Shown: piece by piece, positions 54,684 through 64,000 of the stretch
Numbering within the stretch: the stretch's first letter is position 1
Layout of the letters: the number at the start of each line of letters is the position of its first letter
Source: Francisella endosymbiont of Ornithodoros moubata
GTDB lineage: Bacteria; Pseudomonadota; Gammaproteobacteria; Francisellales; Francisellaceae
Reading direction: 5' to 3'
NCBI GenBank assembly: GCA_002095075.2
Contig: LVCE01000001.1
Span: forward strand, 124,001-188,000
DNA length: 64,000 nt
Notes under the pieces: generated by a model
Told to the model about the DNA's origin: nothing
Seen by the model: only the letters and a program-made list of their open reading frames with translations
Database searches by the model: none
Position numbers and translations under genes: made by a program

Positions 54684-56222
54684 TTATTTTTCAAAGTTAA
54701 AAATAGTTCTGCCAGTCATTTCTTTAGGCTGGGCTATACCCATGATATTAAGTATAGTTGGAGCAATATCAGAGAGTTTACCATTTTCTAAAGCAACTTG
54801 AGCTTTTTTATGTCCAACATATACAAAAGGCACAAGGTTTGTAGTATGAGCTGTATGAGGTTTTTGTGTTTCTGGATTAACCATTATATCAGCATTACCA
54901 TGATCTGCTATGATAAACATATTACCATCATGCTCAAGTATAGCATCTTTAAATCTAGCAAGACACTTATCAAGATACTCAATTGCTTGCATAGCAGCTT
55001 CGTAATTACCTGTATGACCAACCATATCCGAGTTAGCATAGTTACATACTATACAGTCATATTTACCACTGTTAATAGCAGCAACTAACTTATCAGTAAC
55101 TTTTGGAGCTGACATTTCTGGCTGTAAATCATAAGTAGCCACCTTTGGTGATGGAATAAGTATTCTATCTTCCCCTTCGAATTGTTCTTCTCTACCACCA
55201 TTAAAAAAGAATGTTACATGTGGATATTTTTCAGTTTCAGCTATTCTTAGTTGAGTCTTATGATTTTTCATTAATACTTCACCTAGAGTATTTACAGGTT
55301 GCTCAGGTGGAAATGCTATAGCACATTTAAGTTTAGAGTCATATTCTGTAAGTGTAGTGAAGTTTATATTAAAATGTTTTTTTCTTGGAAAATGATCAAA
55401 GTTTTCATCAATAAAAGCATGCGAAATTTCTCTGGCTCTATCTGCTCTAAAGTTCATAAAGATAACACTATCATTATCTCTAACTTTTACAAGGTATCCA
55501 CCTTTTTTGATACAAGTAGGTATGACAAACTCATCAGATTGATCACGAGCATATGACTGCTCTAGTGCTTCTAATGCTGAGTCGTAGATGAACTCAGCAT
55601 TAGCATTAACAATAGCATTATAAGCTTTCTCTACTCTATCCCAGCGATTATCTCTATCCATTGCATAATATCTACCACAAACACTAGCAATATACCCTAG
55701 GTTTAGATCTTGTAATAATTTATCTGCTTTTTTAATTGATTTTTCTGCAGAGCGTGGTGGAGTATCTCTACCATCTAAAAATGCGTGTAAATATACTCTT
55801 TTGATACCTTTTTGTTTGGCGATTTTTATCATCTCAAAAATATGCTCTTCATGCGAGTGAACACCACCTGGTGAGAGTAGTCCGATTAGGTGTAGGTTTG
55901 AGTCATTTTTGATGACATTGTCAATAGCTACACAGATGGCTTTATTATCACCAAAAGTTTTTTCTTCGATAGATTTATCAATTTTTGTTAACTCTTGATA
56001 GACTACTCTACCACAACCTATATTTACATGACCAACCTCAGAGTTGCCCATTTGACCTTTAGGTAAGCCTACTTCTAAACTAGAAGCATTAATAAGTGTT
56101 TTAGGAAATTCTTGCCAAATACTATCCCAAGTCGGAGTGTTTGCGTTTTTGATAGCGTTAAAATAGTCACTATCACTATAACCCCAGCCATCTAGAATTA
56201 CTAAAAGAGTAGTTTTTTTCAT
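54684..56222 (-). CDS. gpmI: 2,3-bisphosphoglycerate-independent phosphoglycerate mutase
   Basis: Mn-dependent glycolytic enzyme interconverting 3- and 2-phosphoglycerate. The product has 512 residues. It shows [10 protein letters not shown] (metal Asp about 12), [20 protein letters not shown] (catalytic serine about 62), [39 protein letters not shown] and the metal ligands in ADHGNAD. The ATG at 56222 with GAGGATAATT upstream is preferred over an in-frame start four codons earlier. It is intact, like eno. Confidence 0.97.
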   Translation of the reverse strand: MKKTTLLVILDGWGYSDSDYFNAIKNANTPTWDSIWQEFPKTLINASSLEVGLPKGQMGNSEVGHVNIGCGRVVYQELTKIDKSIEEKTFGDNKAICVAIDNVIKNDSNLHLIGLLSPGGVHSHEEHIFEMIKIAKQKGIKRVYLHAFLDGRDTPPRSAEKSIKKADKLLQDLNLGYIASVCGRYYAMDRDNRWDRVEKAYNAIVNANAEFIYDSALEALEQSYARDQSDEFVIPTCIKKGGYLVKVRDNDSVIFMNFRADRAREISHAFIDENFDHFPRKKHFNINFTTLTEYDSKLKCAIAFPPEQPVNTLGEVLMKNHKTQLRIAETEKYPHVTFFFNGGREEQFEGEDRILIPSPKVATYDLQPEMSAPKVTDKLVAAINSGKYDCIVCNYANSDMVGHTGNYEAAMQAIEYLDKCLARFKDAILEHDGNMFIIADHGNADIMVNPETQKPHTAHTTNLVPFVYVGHKKAQVALENGKLSDIAPTILNIMGIAQPKEMTGRTIFNFEK

Positions 56223-56276
56223 AATTATCCTCAAAAACTTTTAACCTTTGAAATTGTTTTTTGATACGCAAGCATA

Positions 56277-56305
56277 ATTATAGCTTTATATTTAGAGTTT
56301 GTCTG
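56277..56305 (-). promoter_or_regulatory. Promoter for gpmI-serS
   Basis: On the minus strand CAGACA (56300-56305), a 17-base spacer and TATAAT (56277-56282), about 55 bases upstream of gpmI. Confidence 0.55.
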
Positions 56306-56440
56306 CTTTAATACAGGATTTTGCGGTGTTTTTGGGTTTATTGTATCTTAGTATTTACTAATCTTATTTATGTAAAGTTGTTTTTCTTATATAATTTATA
56401 TAGCTTTTGTCCACTTTATTTATTAGGATATTTTTTTTCT

Positions 56441-59413
56441 ATGAAAAAGAATAAGTTACCTGTACTTAATAAAACAAATACTCTAAATGCATTGATTAAT
56501 ACTTTTGCTGAAGAGCTAAGAAGTAAGGGTTTTGAGGGTGATATTCATTCTGACTATGCTTCAAGGATATCTTCTTCTATGGATAATAGTGTATATTTTG
56601 TCGTTCCCGATCTGGTTGTATTTCCCTATGGTAAAGATGATGTAAATAGAATTTTTGCTTTAGCAAGTAAGCAAGAATACCACGAAGTTAAATTCTCGCC
56701 TCGTGGTGGTGGAACAGGTACAGCAGGGCATTCATTATGTGCTGGGATAATTGTTGATACGAGCCGTTATATGAATAATATCCTCGAGATAGATTTTGAA
56801 AATGAGTTTGTTAAAGTTGAGCCTGGAGTTATTTTGGATCAGCTTAATAATAGTTTAGCTGATTCGGAATACTTTTTGCACCTAATCTTTCTCCAAGTAA
56901 TCGAGCAACTTTAGGTGGTATGGTTAATACTGATGCTTGTGGTAAAGGTTCGAGAATTTATGGTCGTACCAGTGTGCATATCTTAGAGCTTGAATGTACT
57001 TTAGTAAATGGTCAGAAACTTACGACAAAAAAATTAGCTTAAAAGACATTAATGAAGATAGTCTAAGTAATGTTGAGAAAAATATTTATGCTACAGTTAT
57101 TGAGCAGATAATTAATAAGTACGAACTAATACAACAAAAATTTCCTAAGTTAAGTCGCTATCTAACAGGATATAATTTAGCTAAAACATATGATAAGAAT
57201 GATGAGACCGTTAATCTTAGTTATTTAGTTTCAGGTTCTGAAGTAACTCTTGCTTTTGTCACAGAACTAAAGCTAAAACTAACTAAAAAACCACAATACA
57301 AGGCGCTATTTGCAATCTCATACGGTATTTAATTTAGCATTACAGGCAGCGAGAGAATTACTATCTTTTGAACCTTCGGCTATTGAGACGATTGATAATA
57401 ATATTGTTGAAATTGCTAAAGGTGATGAGGTTTATCATAAGATAAAATATATGTTTGAGAAGAATGGTTCAATCAATCTAGCAGCTATAAACTTTGTTGA
57501 ATTTATTGCAGATACTCAGCATGATCTTGATAACAGAACATCGCGTTTAGAGAAGCAATTATTAGAGAAGCAAATAACCTTTCATCTTACAGAAAGTCAA
57601 GAAGATATGGATAATTTATGGGAATTACGTAAAAAAAGTTAGCATACTAGGTGCGATGAAAGGTGAGCGTAAGCCAATTCCTTTTATAGAGGATACAACT
57701 GTTGCTCCAGAGATACTTGCTGAATATATAAGAACTAACAGTGTTATTAGACTCCTATGATATCAAATATGGAATGTTTGGCCATGTAGATGTTGGTTGT
57801 TTACATGTTCGACCCGCGCTAGATATGAGCTCTCTAGAGGATTCACAAAAAGTCAAGCAAATAACCAAAAAAGTTAGTGAACTAGTCAAGAAGTATGGTG
57901 GTCTTCTTTGTGGTGAATATGGCCATGGCTATAGAAGTGAATATCTCAAAGATTTCTTTGGTGCTGAGCTATATGAATCTTTAGGACACATTAAAAAAGC
58001 TTTTGATCCATACAATCAATTAAATCCAGGTAAGATTACGGTTCCTAATGGTAGTAGTGATAAGCTTGTCAAAGTAGATGGACCATTTAGAGTCTATACT
58101 GATGAACAAGTTCCCAAGTCAATGCGTCAGCAATTCTCTGGAGCATACAATTGTAACGGTAATTCACAATGCTTAAACTATAATCTAGATACGGTCATAT
58201 GCCCATCTGCTAAGTCCAGTAGGAACTGGTTATACTCACCAAAAGGAAGATCGGCGGTGTTACGTGAGTGGCTAAATCAGCTTTCTGCAATAGGGTACTT
58301 AACAGTTGATGAAGTTATTAATACAGGTTTTGATAAACCGGAGGACTTCCTAGATGATTTTTCTCATCAAGTTTATGACTCATTAGATAAATGTCTTGGC
58401 TGTAAGGCATGTATTACAGGTTGTCCTATAAAGGTTGATATTCCAACAATGAAATCGCAGTTTTTATATCACTATCATTCCAAGTATAAAAGACCAGGAT
58501 TAGACTATTTTGTCAAATATAGTGAAGCTGTATTAAGAATTAATCTATACATGCCAAAAATCTTTAATGATATTTTTAATATTCAATTCGTCAGAGCTGG
58601 TTTAGCTAATACAGCAAGATTTGCAGATACCCCACTTATTAGCTCATTAAATTTAAGAGCACAGTTAAAACAAAGAGCTGCTCCTAAGTTTAATTTAGAA
58701 GAAATGAAAAAATTATCACCAGAGCAGAAGAAAAAACAGTTTGTATTGTTCAAGATATCTTTACATCGTTGTATGACACGCATATTGTTTTGACATTGTA
58801 TGATTTCTTAACTGCTTTAGGCTTTAGAGTTTACTTTGCACCATTTAAAGTAAATGGTAAACCAGCACATGTTAAGGGATTTCTTAAATATTTTAAAAAA
58901 CAAGCTTTAAAAGCCACAAAACTATATAACCAAATTGCTGCAACAAAAATAGAAATGATTGGTGTTGATCCAGCGATGACTTTAATTTATCGAGATGAGT
59001 ACCAAAAAATTTGCGGAGCTCAAGTAAGATTCAAAGTTAAATTAATCCAAGAATGGCTAGTTACAAAATTAGATACTTTACCAATAATGCAAAGTATGCT
59101 TGATAAAGAGTTTAGTCTTTTATAATCATTGTACTGAAAATCGTTATCAGCTATTTCTATATTACAGTGGCAAAAGATTTTCAAACATTTTGGTGTCAAA
59201 ACAAAAGTTGCAAAAGTTGGTTGCTGTGGAATGTCTGGAAGTTTTGGCCATGAAACTAAGCATATAGATATGTCAAAACATATATATAATTTAAGCTGGA
59301 AAGATAAAATTCAAGAGTGTGATATAAGGTCAGCTATTGCTACAGGTTTCTCATGTCGATGTCAAGTAAAAAGGATGGAAGGTCATACAATTAAACATCC
59401 TAAGAAATTTTAG
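56441..59413 (+). pseudogene. FAD/Fe-S D-2-hydroxyacid dehydrogenase (YdiJ-like), degraded
   Basis: Ancestrally about 1,000 residues. The N-terminal FAD_binding_4 domain shows VVFPYGKDDVNRIFALASK, SPRGGGTGTAGHSLCAGII, VEPGVILDQLN and, after a shift near 56880, NRATLGGMVNTDACGKGSRI. The FAD-oxidase C-terminal domain shows MFGHVDVGCLHVRP and CGEYGHGYRSEY. An Fe-S ferredoxin part shows CLGCKACITGCPIKVDIP, and a CCG-type end shows VGCCGMSGSFGHETKHID. Shifts lie near 56880, 57015, 57330, 57640, 57740, 58765 and 59125-59230. In E. coli YdiJ is reported as a D-2-hydroxyglutarate dehydrogenase; the substrate here is inferred. Confidence 0.87.
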
Positions 59414-59442
59414 AATTAAATCGAAAAAAACAACAAAAAGTG

Positions 59443-59470
59443 TTGACACTGAGATTAGGATAAGTATAAT
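59443..59470 (+). promoter_or_regulatory. Consensus promoter for tRNA-Lys
   Basis: A perfect TTGACA (59443-59448) and perfect TATAAT (59465-59470), 16 bases apart, with the tRNA starting 17 bases later. This is the strongest promoter match in the window. Confidence 0.85.
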
Positions 59471-59486
59471 TACCAACATTCGTAGC

Positions 59487-59561
59487 GGGTTGTTAGCTCA
59501 GTGGTAGAGCAGCTGGCTTTTAACCAGTTAGCCACAGGTTCGAATCCTGTACAACCCACCA
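59487..59561 (+). tRNA. tRNA-Lys (anticodon TTT)
   Basis: A 75-base cloverleaf with encoded CCA. GGGTTGT pairs with ACAACCC. The anticodon stem GCTGG/CCAGT encloses the loop CTTTTAA with anticodon TTT, and the T arm is ACAGG-TTCGAAT-CCTGT. It is intact. An integrase scrap follows directly, marking its 3' end as a likely former integration site. Confidence 0.97.
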
Positions 59562-59682
59562 CACTTATTTCTCATACCGTTTCATACAATATCACAAAAC
59601 TAATAACAATGTTTTGAGATAGGTTCATTGTATCAAACAATATCATTTAGACTTATTAATCCTTGATAGTAGAGTACATTAA

Positions 59683-59817
59683 GAGTACGTACCTGTTTTC
59701 AATATACACTCATGGCTATATAGGTTTAAGCTTAATGGTAGGCCTGATAGTTTTACTATTGGTAAGTATCAAGACTTATCTATTATTGAAGCTAGAGAGT
59801 TAGCAATATTTCAGTAA
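59683..59817 (+). pseudogene. Tyrosine recombinase (phage/island integrase) N-terminal scrap
   Basis: One frame reads WLYRFKLNGRPDSFTIGKYQ and then DLSIIEARELAIFQ before a stop. This is the DUF4102-type N-terminal domain of P4-like integrases (W-x-x-R-Y/F-x-x-x-G...LG-x-Y-P-x-x-S-L-x-x-A-R). Nothing of the catalytic domain remains. Position and direction, about 120 bases downstream of tRNA-Lys, are those expected of an integrase that used the tRNA 3' end. I found no second copy of the tRNA end (attR) within the window. Confidence 0.7.
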
Positions 59818-59827
59818 TATAATAACA

Positions 59828-60014
59828 TTTCTCTCTACAAAAATAGATAAGCCCAGGATTGAAGTTTCTACATTTGCACTACTATAATTATATTACCATC
59901 TTTCATAAGTAATGCAACGCCAACTTTAAAGCCAGAAAATGGTGCGTATGCATTATTTTACATAAAAGCTTCTTTTACATGTTCAATTAGTTGCTGATCT
60001 TATTTTTGTGTCAT
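59828..60014 (-). pseudogene. cdd: Cytidine deaminase remnant, C-terminus deleted
   Basis: From the ATG at 60012-60014 the minus strand gives MTQK, a stop, then DQQLIEHVKEAF, another stop, NNAYAPFSGFKVGVALLMKD and GNII. In another frame ANVETS and LSIFVERN follow, where family members have the zinc ligand context CAER. Cys therefore reads as Phe. The second half of the enzyme, with the PCxxC zinc motif, is missing, and homology ends within about 11 bases of the integrase scrap. It lies downstream of udp in the same direction, a former pyrimidine-salvage pair. Confidence 0.75.
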
Positions 60015-60057
60015 TTTTAACTTTTTAGTAAGTTACAATCTTTTATATATCTTTTGT

Positions 60058-60789
60058 CTAAACAAAAAAACTATTTTCAATAGAATATTTGGTTATCATC
60101 ATGATATTGCTCATACCCTCATCATATTTACTTTTATCGATATATTCAGAAGTAATTCTTTTTGCAGTACCGTGCACAGACAGCTTGCTTCTAGACCAAA
60201 AGTAGCACATACGGTAAATAATGCTGATGATTTCATTTCAAAATTAGTACATTTAGCTTACGCCATTCATCTAGAGAGTTTATGAAATGTCTTCTAATGT
60301 AGCCACTATAATTATCTTTTCTATCTTATCCAGGGTAGAAAGTGTCAGATGAGCTAGTTATGCCACAGTGGATTTTTTTATTAAGTGCCTGAGCTGAGCG
60401 ATATAGAGAATTATTAAGCTTAAAGCTTGCAACTGCAAGTTATTCAAATGGAGCGTAATGATATGATGTTCCATATAATCTTACTGATGCTGTACTTAGG
60501 ATTAAGTCACCAATTTTAATATTCTTTTGGATTGCCTACATTTTCCAATGTGGGTGAATTTTTTAACACTGATCATGGCAGCTCTTCTATACATGTTGCT
60601 ACGAATGTCCCTACCCATACCTGTTGATATTACAATAATCATTTTGATTAGTAACTTTTGCTAGTTATGAGGTATATTCTTGGTTAGGTGCTAAGGAAAT
60701 AACATCAGCATCCAACACTTTGCCAAGTATTCTTATCTTTTAGGATCTATAGATAATATAGCTATTTGAGCAATATTTATATTACCCAT
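60058..60789 (-). pseudogene. udp: Uridine phosphorylase-like remnant
   Basis: It starts at the ATG 60787-60789 (MGNINIAQIAILSIDPK), with pieces in changing frames: LGKVLDADVISLAPNQEYTS, VISTGMG, IGDLILSTASVRLYGTSYHY, NNSLYRSAQALNKKIHCGIT, SSSDTFYPG, a stop, DRKDNYSG, EWRKLNVL. The end, YDEGMSNIMMITKYSIENSF, stops at 60058-60060. The phosphate-loop and SSDTFYPGQ context point to the uridine/purine phosphorylase family, uridine type. About eight lesions are present. It would have supplied uracil and ribose 1-phosphate, downstream of cdd. Confidence 0.75.
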
Positions 60790-60900
60790 AGTTTTAAAAA
60801 TAAAGATTATTGGTTGTTTATAAATAACTCTACTGTTAAATTTTAAATAGAATAATCCGAGTATTTTTTTATAATTACGGCAAAAAATAATTTATAAAGT

Positions 60901-61528
60901 ATGATAAAACAACAATATGCAGATTTTGCAATTATCGAAAATTTTCTATTATGTGAAACTCCTAAGCAATGGATACAGAATGCTTTAGAGATATTGAGCT
61001 GATGCTCATAAATCATGCTCATTGTGAAATGAAAGCCGTATCTTCAGCAATGACATATATTTACAGACATACAGATAAGTATGATTTGATTACTAGGATG
61101 TCAAAAATAGCTAGAGAAGGAATTAGTCCATTTTGAACAGGTAATGCGTATTCTAAAAAAAGTGATATACAATATAGAGCTAACTGCTCCAATATATGCT
61201 AGCCAATTAATCAAAGCTACTAGAACACATAAAAAAGGACGTTTTATAGATGCTTTGATAATCTGAGCTTATATTGAGCGTATTCTTGTGAAGATTTGCA
61301 AAAATTGCACCATTTTTAGATGAGGAGTTGCAAAAGTTTTATAATGGTCTATTACAATCTGAAAAAAGACATTTTACAATATATTTTCACTTTGCCAAAA
61401 ATATTCATCAGTAGATATTGGTAATCATATAGCAGGAATAGGAGAGATAAAAAAATCAGCTGATAATGAATTTCATTTTCATAGTGTGTTTGGAACTTTT
61501 AAATATTTTATTGGCTATGATTTATAGT
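60901..61528 (+). pseudogene. miaE: tRNA 2-methylthio-N6-isopentenyl-adenosine hydroxylase (MiaE) remnant
   Basis: MiaE is a di-iron enzyme hydroxylating ms2i6A37 in tRNA. After the ATG at 60901: LLCETPKQWIQNALE, ELMLINHAHCEMKAVSSAMT, LITRMSKIAREE then LVHFEQVMRILKKSD in an adjacent frame, QLIKATRTHKKGRFIDALII, a stop, AYIERILV, and the C-terminal ADNEFHFHS. The iron-ligand contexts (CExKA, REExxHF, AxIE) are all recognisable across the breaks. At least five shifts or stops are present. The end lies at 61503 or 61528, depending on frame. Confidence 0.75.
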
Positions 61529-61545
61529 ATACATGCTGTATATTA

Positions 61546-62209
61546 TTAGATAATCGGTAACTTCCACTTATAAATTATTGATATAATCCTTACTGTTAAA
61601 CCAATTCCTATTATTAGTATCGCACTTATGTATAAATTTATATCTAAATATATAAAAATAATATTCATTGCACCAACTATTGCTGCGACAGATGCATATA
61701 ATTCTGCTTTAAATGCAACAGGTATATCGTTACAGATCATATCACGCATTATCCCACCAGCAACTCCATTAAGGATAGCTATAACAATACCAACAATAAT
61801 AACACTAAGGAACTGCATATGAAAAACTTGCGTGCAAATTTAATAAGCTATACTACTACCAATATATGCAAAAGCAATTAAACCAATTGAGTCAAGAATC
61901 AAAAATATCTTATAAAACTTATTAATATATTTTTGGGTAAAATAGCTATAGTTGAGAAAATAGGCATATCACAATATAGTGCGGATGAAGTATAATAGTT
62001 ACTGGTAGATTACCTAATAAAACATCTCTAACAACACCACCACCTAAAGCTGTTATAAGGGCAATTGCAACAACCCCAAAGGCATCCATATTTCTACGAG
62101 ATGATGATATAACACCAGTCATACTCTCGGCAATTATGCCTAAGAGGAACATAACTGAAAAAATAAAAAGTCCTGTGATACCAATGTGATACATAGTTAT
62201 TTCCAACAA
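61546..62209 (-). pseudogene. TRIC/UPF0126 membrane protein (YicG/YadS-like), frameshifted
   Basis: Two matching halves, each a three-helix repeat. The first reads LFIFSVMFLLGIIAESMTGV and ALITALGGGVVRDVLLGNLP. The second reads AILNGVAGGIMRDMICNDIP and ends KWKLPII. The paired GGGxxRD motifs are the family signature of trimeric-channel/glycine-transporter homologues. Between them (about 61830-61950) at least two shifts and a stop interrupt the third and fourth helices. Function in this organism is unknown. Confidence 0.85.
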
Positions 62210-62226
62210 GCAAAGTTGACTATATT

Positions 62227-62805
62227 TTAGAGATTATTTTTAGAATTTAAATGATTTTTTGATATTAATTTTGCTGAAATATTTGTAGTGTTTTTCTCTT
62301 TTAAAATATCAAATCCTTCAAGGCTACATTCCGCTGTTTTTTCAGTCTCAATATATATTAATGTTTGGTTCGGGATATGTGGATTTTCTAATACTGATTT
62401 TAGTGCTAGTGGAACAATATTTTTATTAAAAGGTGGGTCTAAAAAGATGATTAAGCGTGAATTTAGGGTATTTAGATTAGTGAGAGCTTTGATACTATCT
62501 GTTTTATATATCTCAAAATTTTCTATAGCGAGAGTTTTAAGATTTTCTTTAATTTGTAGTAGTGCTTTAAAATTAAGGTCATAAAATATTGCTTTAGTAG
62601 CACCACGCGAGATACTTTCTATTCCTAAACTTCCGCTACCAGCAAAAGCATCAATGCAAATACTATCATGGATAAATAGGCTTAACCAATTAAAGATCGT
62701 TTCTTTGAGTTGATCTGATGTTGGTCGTAAACCGTTAACATTTGGGAACTTTAACTTACGATTTTTATATTTACCAGAAATTACACGGATAGAATTTGTT
62801 TTCAC
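62227..62805 (-). CDS. rsmD: 16S rRNA m2G966 methyltransferase RsmD
   Basis: SAM-dependent methyltransferase of G966 in 16S rRNA. The product has 192 residues. RVISGKYKNRKLKFPNVNGL, RPTSDQLKETIFNWL, the SAM loop DAFAGSGSLGIESISRGA (about 51-68) and the catalytic IFLDPPFNKN (about 121) are present. The start is a GTG that follows the stop of the upstream peptidase gene with no gap (TAAGTG), so translation is coupled. It is intact, unlike rlmD. Confidence 0.95.
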   Translation of the reverse strand: MKTNSIRVISGKYKNRKLKFPNVNGLRPTSDQLKETIFNWLSLFIHDSICIDAFAGSGSLGIESISRGATKAIFYDLNFKALLQIKENLKTLAIENFEIYKTDSIKALTNLNTLNSRLIIFLDPPFNKNIVPLALKSVLENPHIPNQTLIYIETEKTAECSLEGFDILKEKNTTNISAKLISKNHLNSKNNL

Positions 62806-64000
62806 TTATTCGACATCTCCGACCATTACTGTTATAACTTTATTGGTTTGGATTGCTAAGAAAGCTTGATTTATCTCTTCAGCCGTGACATTACTGATAT
62901 TATCAACATAGCTGTCAAAGAAATCTAAAGGTAGATTCTTGTTTGCTATAGCTGAGAGCATATTCAGTTTAGAACTATTTTTGACACAGCTAAGTAAATG
63001 AGTGCCTTTGATATGTTTTTTAGAGTTTACTAAAGTTTTTTTATCTATAGTGGTGCTGATAAAGTCATTGTAAACATCTCTTATGGTTGTTAAAGCCAGA
63101 GAAGGATTACTAGTTTGTGCAGATATTACAAAGCTACCATAATCTGTATTAATGTTTGCCATACTAGAAATATTATAAACTAAACCAAGCTCTTCACGGA
63201 CTTTATTAAAAAGTAAAGAGTTAAGATCACCACCACCAAGTATCTCATTACCAAGTTTTAATGGGAAATACAATGGATCTTCAATATCTATAAGTAGTTG
63301 ATGTCCTACTAAAATTGCTGTTTGTTTACTTGAGAAACTTTTTTTTATGGTTAATGATTCATTTGTTTGTTGAGAAAATTTTTGGGTATTTTGTTGGCCT
63401 TTTACCAAAAAGTTTACTAGCTGCTTAGAGATACTTTCTGCTTGATTCTGATTTATCGCACCAACAAGACAAATATTTGCATTATTAGCACAAATATATC
63501 TATTAAAGAATTCTTCGATATTTTTAGTATGTATATTACTAATAGTTTCTTTATAACCAATAGTAGGATAACTATAGGGGTTATTGCTAAAGAGATTTTT
63601 TGAGAATTCTAACGATGCTAAGTAATTAGGTTGTTGGTTTAAATAATCAATATGTGTTAACGTTTGGATTCTTTCTCTTTCTAAAATATTAGAGTCAAAA
63701 CTTGGTATTGTAAAAATCTCTTCTAATATCTTAAGAGTATTGTCAATAATGCTTCTCTCGTTAAGAAGACGTATTTTGATATTAAAAAATTCTTTAGTAG
63801 TTTCAGCGTGAATTGATATTCCGTTATCGGTAATTTTATTTATCAGCGCTTGCTCACTTGAATTTTGTGTCTTTGTTGCAAACATACCTACGACTAAATC
63901 AGCTAAACCATTTAGTCTACCATCAAAAGCTGATCCAGCTCTGAAATTAAGTTGAATATCTAACATTGGTAAGTTGTGCGATTCTTGAAAATATATGGGT
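62806..64000 (-). CDS. M16-family zinc peptidase-like protein, partial
   Basis: The 3' part of a gene that enters from beyond 64000. The frame stays open to the window edge (...PIYFQESHNLPMLDIQLNF), so the TTG/ATG starts visible inside are not the true start. The 398 readable residues follow the M16 fold (QLNFRAGSAFDGRLNGLADL, NICLVGAI, KQTAILVGHQ, FNKVREELGLVYNISSMANI). The HxxEH zinc motif is absent: the expected place reads VVGMFATKTQNSS. It should therefore be the non-catalytic member of an M16B pair, like the C-terminal PqqL/ yhjJ partners. It is directly upstream of rsmD. Confidence 0.85.
   Translation of the reverse strand, partial: PIYFQESHNLPMLDIQLNFRAGSAFDGRLNGLADLVVGMFATKTQNSSEQALINKITDNGISIHAETTKEFFNIKIRLLNERSIIDNTLKILEEIFTIPSFDSNILERERIQTLTHIDYLNQQPNYLASLEFSKNLFSNNPYSYPTIGYKETISNIHTKNIEEFFNRYICANNANICLVGAINQNQAESISKQLVNFLVKGQQNTQKFSQQTNESLTIKKSFSSKQTAILVGHQLLIDIEDPLYFPLKLGNEILGGGDLNSLLFNKVREELGLVYNISSMANINTDYGSFVISAQTSNPSLALTTIRDVYNDFISTTIDKKTLVNSKKHIKGTHLLSCVKNSSKLNMLSAIANKNLPLDFFDSYVDNISNVTAEEINQAFLAIQTNKVITVMVGDVE

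Noticed and set aside
54798-55556. Plus-strand open frames opposite gpmI
   Set aside because: Antisense shadows of a well-conserved gene, without ribosome sites or family resemblance.
59562-61545. Intact prophage or mobile element downstream of tRNA-Lys
   Set aside because: Only an integrase N-terminal scrap remains; the rest resolves into chromosomal gene remnants and no second att copy was found.

Overview
The window is a low-GC stretch of a gammaproteobacterial chromosome. Protein sequences and gene order (threonine permease-tdh-kbl, katG, dacB, glpT-glpQ, cydDC, serS-gpmI) look like Francisella to me from memory; no search was possible. Roughly half of the recognisable loci are broken by frameshifts, stops, internal deletions or lost start codons, and most keep clear family resemblance. 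That much recent decay beside intact housekeeping operons resembles the tick-associated, host-restricted Francisella (the F. persica / Francisella-like endosymbiont group) more than free-living F. novicida. The species call is inference.

Layout. 1-4.4 kb: a broken secreted protein gene, gyrB, then a large unidentified gene wreck. 4.4-8.8 kb: pdxST (vitamin B6), mutM and an acyl-activating/acyltransferase-like gene, all intact. 8.8-16.4 kb: a dense housekeeping block, rsmH-ftsL-ftsI, rpsO-pnp, erpA, kdsA, udk, rpoZ. 16.5-20.4 kb: tRNA-Val followed by decay (DOMON-like exported protein, rlmD, a ROK kinase, a PnuC-type transporter). 20.5-26.5 kb: MFS transporter, eno (its acidic tail lost by frameshift), ftsB-ispD, an amino-acid permease and tdh. 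26.5-31.7 kb: kbl (one frameshift at an A8 run), a chitinase remnant, purU and a ProP-like transporter, all broken. 31.7-40.2 kb: intact dgt, katG with one stop, an SDR wreck, dacB frameshifted at its start codon, intact glpT and glpQ. 40.3-46.5 kb: a dead HlyD/ABC/ABC-2 export system and a dead SulP transporter, intact ridA, a dead dicarboxylate/glutamate symporter. 46.5-56.2 kb: intact cydC-cydD, two broken small exported-protein genes with one intact small membrane protein, a polysaccharide flippase, a ROK fructokinase-like gene, serS and gpmI. 56.4-62.2 kb: a giant FAD/Fe-S dehydrogenase wreck, tRNA-Lys, an integrase scrap directly downstream of it, remnants of cdd, udp and miaE, and a broken TRIC/UPF0126 membrane protein. 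62.2-64 kb: rsmD and an M16 peptidase-family gene running off the window.

Functionally, DNA topology, cell division, translation, RNA turnover, central glycolysis (eno, gpmI), B6 synthesis, LPS precursor synthesis (kdsA), isoprenoid synthesis (ispD), glycerophosphodiester uptake (glpQ-glpT) and cytochrome bd assembly (cydDC) are kept. Several uptake and efflux systems, pyrimidine-nucleoside salvage, chitin use, one peptidoglycan peptidase and peripheral RNA modification (rlmD, miaE) are dead or dying. I found no CRISPR array, intact insertion sequence or clearly novel multi-gene system. The unusual content is the decay itself: several genes one mutation away from function, and a tRNA-Lys integration scar.
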